From contig JACCSM010000307.1 in the NCBI GenBank assembly GCA_013698525.1, positions 1-5,387 on the forward strand: DNA of 5,387 nt, in the 5' to 3' direction. The notes below the pieces were generated by a model. It saw only the letters and a program-made list of their open reading frames with translations. It was not told where the DNA came from and did not search any database. This document shows, in pieces, positions 5,100 through 5,387 of this stretch. Position numbers and translations under genes: made by a program. Origin of the DNA: Rubrobacteraceae bacterium. Lineage in GTDB: Bacteria > Actinomycetota > Rubrobacteria > Rubrobacterales > Rubrobacteraceae. How positions within the stretch are numbered: the first letter of the stretch is position 1; each line of letters begins with the position of its first letter.

Positions 5100-5387
5100 C
5101 TAGTCTGCCTTCTCCCCCTTCTGTGGTGTATCGGGACGCAGCCACAGCGAGACATGTGCCGGTTGCAGCGTCTCCCCCACAACCGTTACCAGGTCCGCAT
5201 TCAAACTGTCCAGGTCCGTCTCGTCACGTAGCTTCGCGGAGAACGCTTCGAGAGTCTTTCTCGCGTCGTACTTGCGTCTGTAGAAACGCCGATCGATGAA
5301 GGACTGGATGCGCCGTCGCACAGGGTTGAACAGGGCAGCGATCACAAGAGTAGAAGCCACGACGGCGAACTGCGGGAGGTTATCCTG
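5100..5387 (-). CDS. C-terminal part of a membrane protein with a sensor-kinase-like linker (N-terminus outside the window)
   Basis: 95 residues are visible and the frame is open to the window edge, so the GTG at 5358-5360 is probably internal rather than the start. The visible part begins with a hydrophobic stretch ([15 protein letters not shown]), likely the end of a last transmembrane helix. Then comes [20 protein letters not shown], a strongly basic juxtamembrane segment of the kind that joins multi-helix membrane sensors to a GAF or kinase domain in bacterial sensor kinases. A probable helix ([22 protein letters not shown]) and the beginning of a GAF-like region ([18 protein letters not shown]) follow. 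The protein then stops, with no histidine-kinase H, N or G boxes. It may be a stand-alone membrane sensor or a kinase relative that lost its output domains. Similar short forms seem common in Rubrobacter-like genomes (memory, not searched). It is separated from pyrG by 217 bases. Confidence 0.65.
   Translation of the reverse strand, partial: QDNLPQFAVVASTLVIAALFNPVRRRIQSFIDRRFYRRKYDARKTLEAFSAKLRDETDLDSLNADLVTVVGETLQPAHVSLWLRPDTPQKGEKAD

Overview
The window is a compact, GC-rich bacterial chromosome segment in which every supported gene lies on the minus strand, so transcription runs from high to low coordinates. In that order it contains: the C-terminal end of a membrane protein with a sensor-kinase-like linker (cut by the window edge); a 217-base gap with a promoter-like site; pyrG (CTP synthase); an unrecognised protein of about 167 residues; a 121-base gap with a compound inverted repeat; an alanine dehydrogenase family gene (ald); scpA; scpB; and the first 35 codons of a 23S rRNA pseudouridine synthase of the RluB type. 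From general knowledge, pyrG ... (ald) ... scpA-scpB-rluB is an order found in actinobacteria. Together with the GC-biased codon use and the form of the membrane protein's tail, it suggests a deep-branching actinobacterium such as Rubrobacter. That taxonomic call is inference.

Layout: 5100-5387 is the tail of the membrane protein. 4883-5099 holds a candidate pyrG promoter, with a perfect 14-bp palindrome covering almost all of its spacer, and a leader stem-loop. 3239-4882 is a full-length pyrG. 2679-3182 (possibly starting at 3242) is the unknown gene, in a place where many actinobacteria carry NUDIX and xerD genes. 2558-2678 is a gap, and the repeat at 2631-2690 runs across the unknown gene's stop codon. 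106-2554 is a tightly coupled block, ald-scpA-scpB, joined to rluB. Its genes overlap by 4, 4 and 1 bases (ATGA, GTGA, TAGTG), which strongly suggests one transcript and translational coupling.

How the genes work together: ScpA (kleisin) and ScpB (winged-helix dimer) join Smc to form the condensin complex that compacts and segregates the chromosome. RluB modifies 23S rRNA. PyrG makes CTP. The Ald-like enzyme looks metabolic but is translationally coupled to scpA. It has lost two of the catalytic-pocket residues known from alanine dehydrogenase (Lys75 to Tyr, His96 to Ser) while keeping others, so its present activity is uncertain. No CRISPR array, tRNA, rRNA, insertion sequence or phage gene was seen, and no stretch longer than 300 bases lacks a gene. 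The more unusual signals are the altered Ald active site, the compound hairpin ahead of ald, the palindrome in the pyrG promoter, a Gly-to-Pro change in the PyrG oxyanion-hole motif, and the unrecognised gene.
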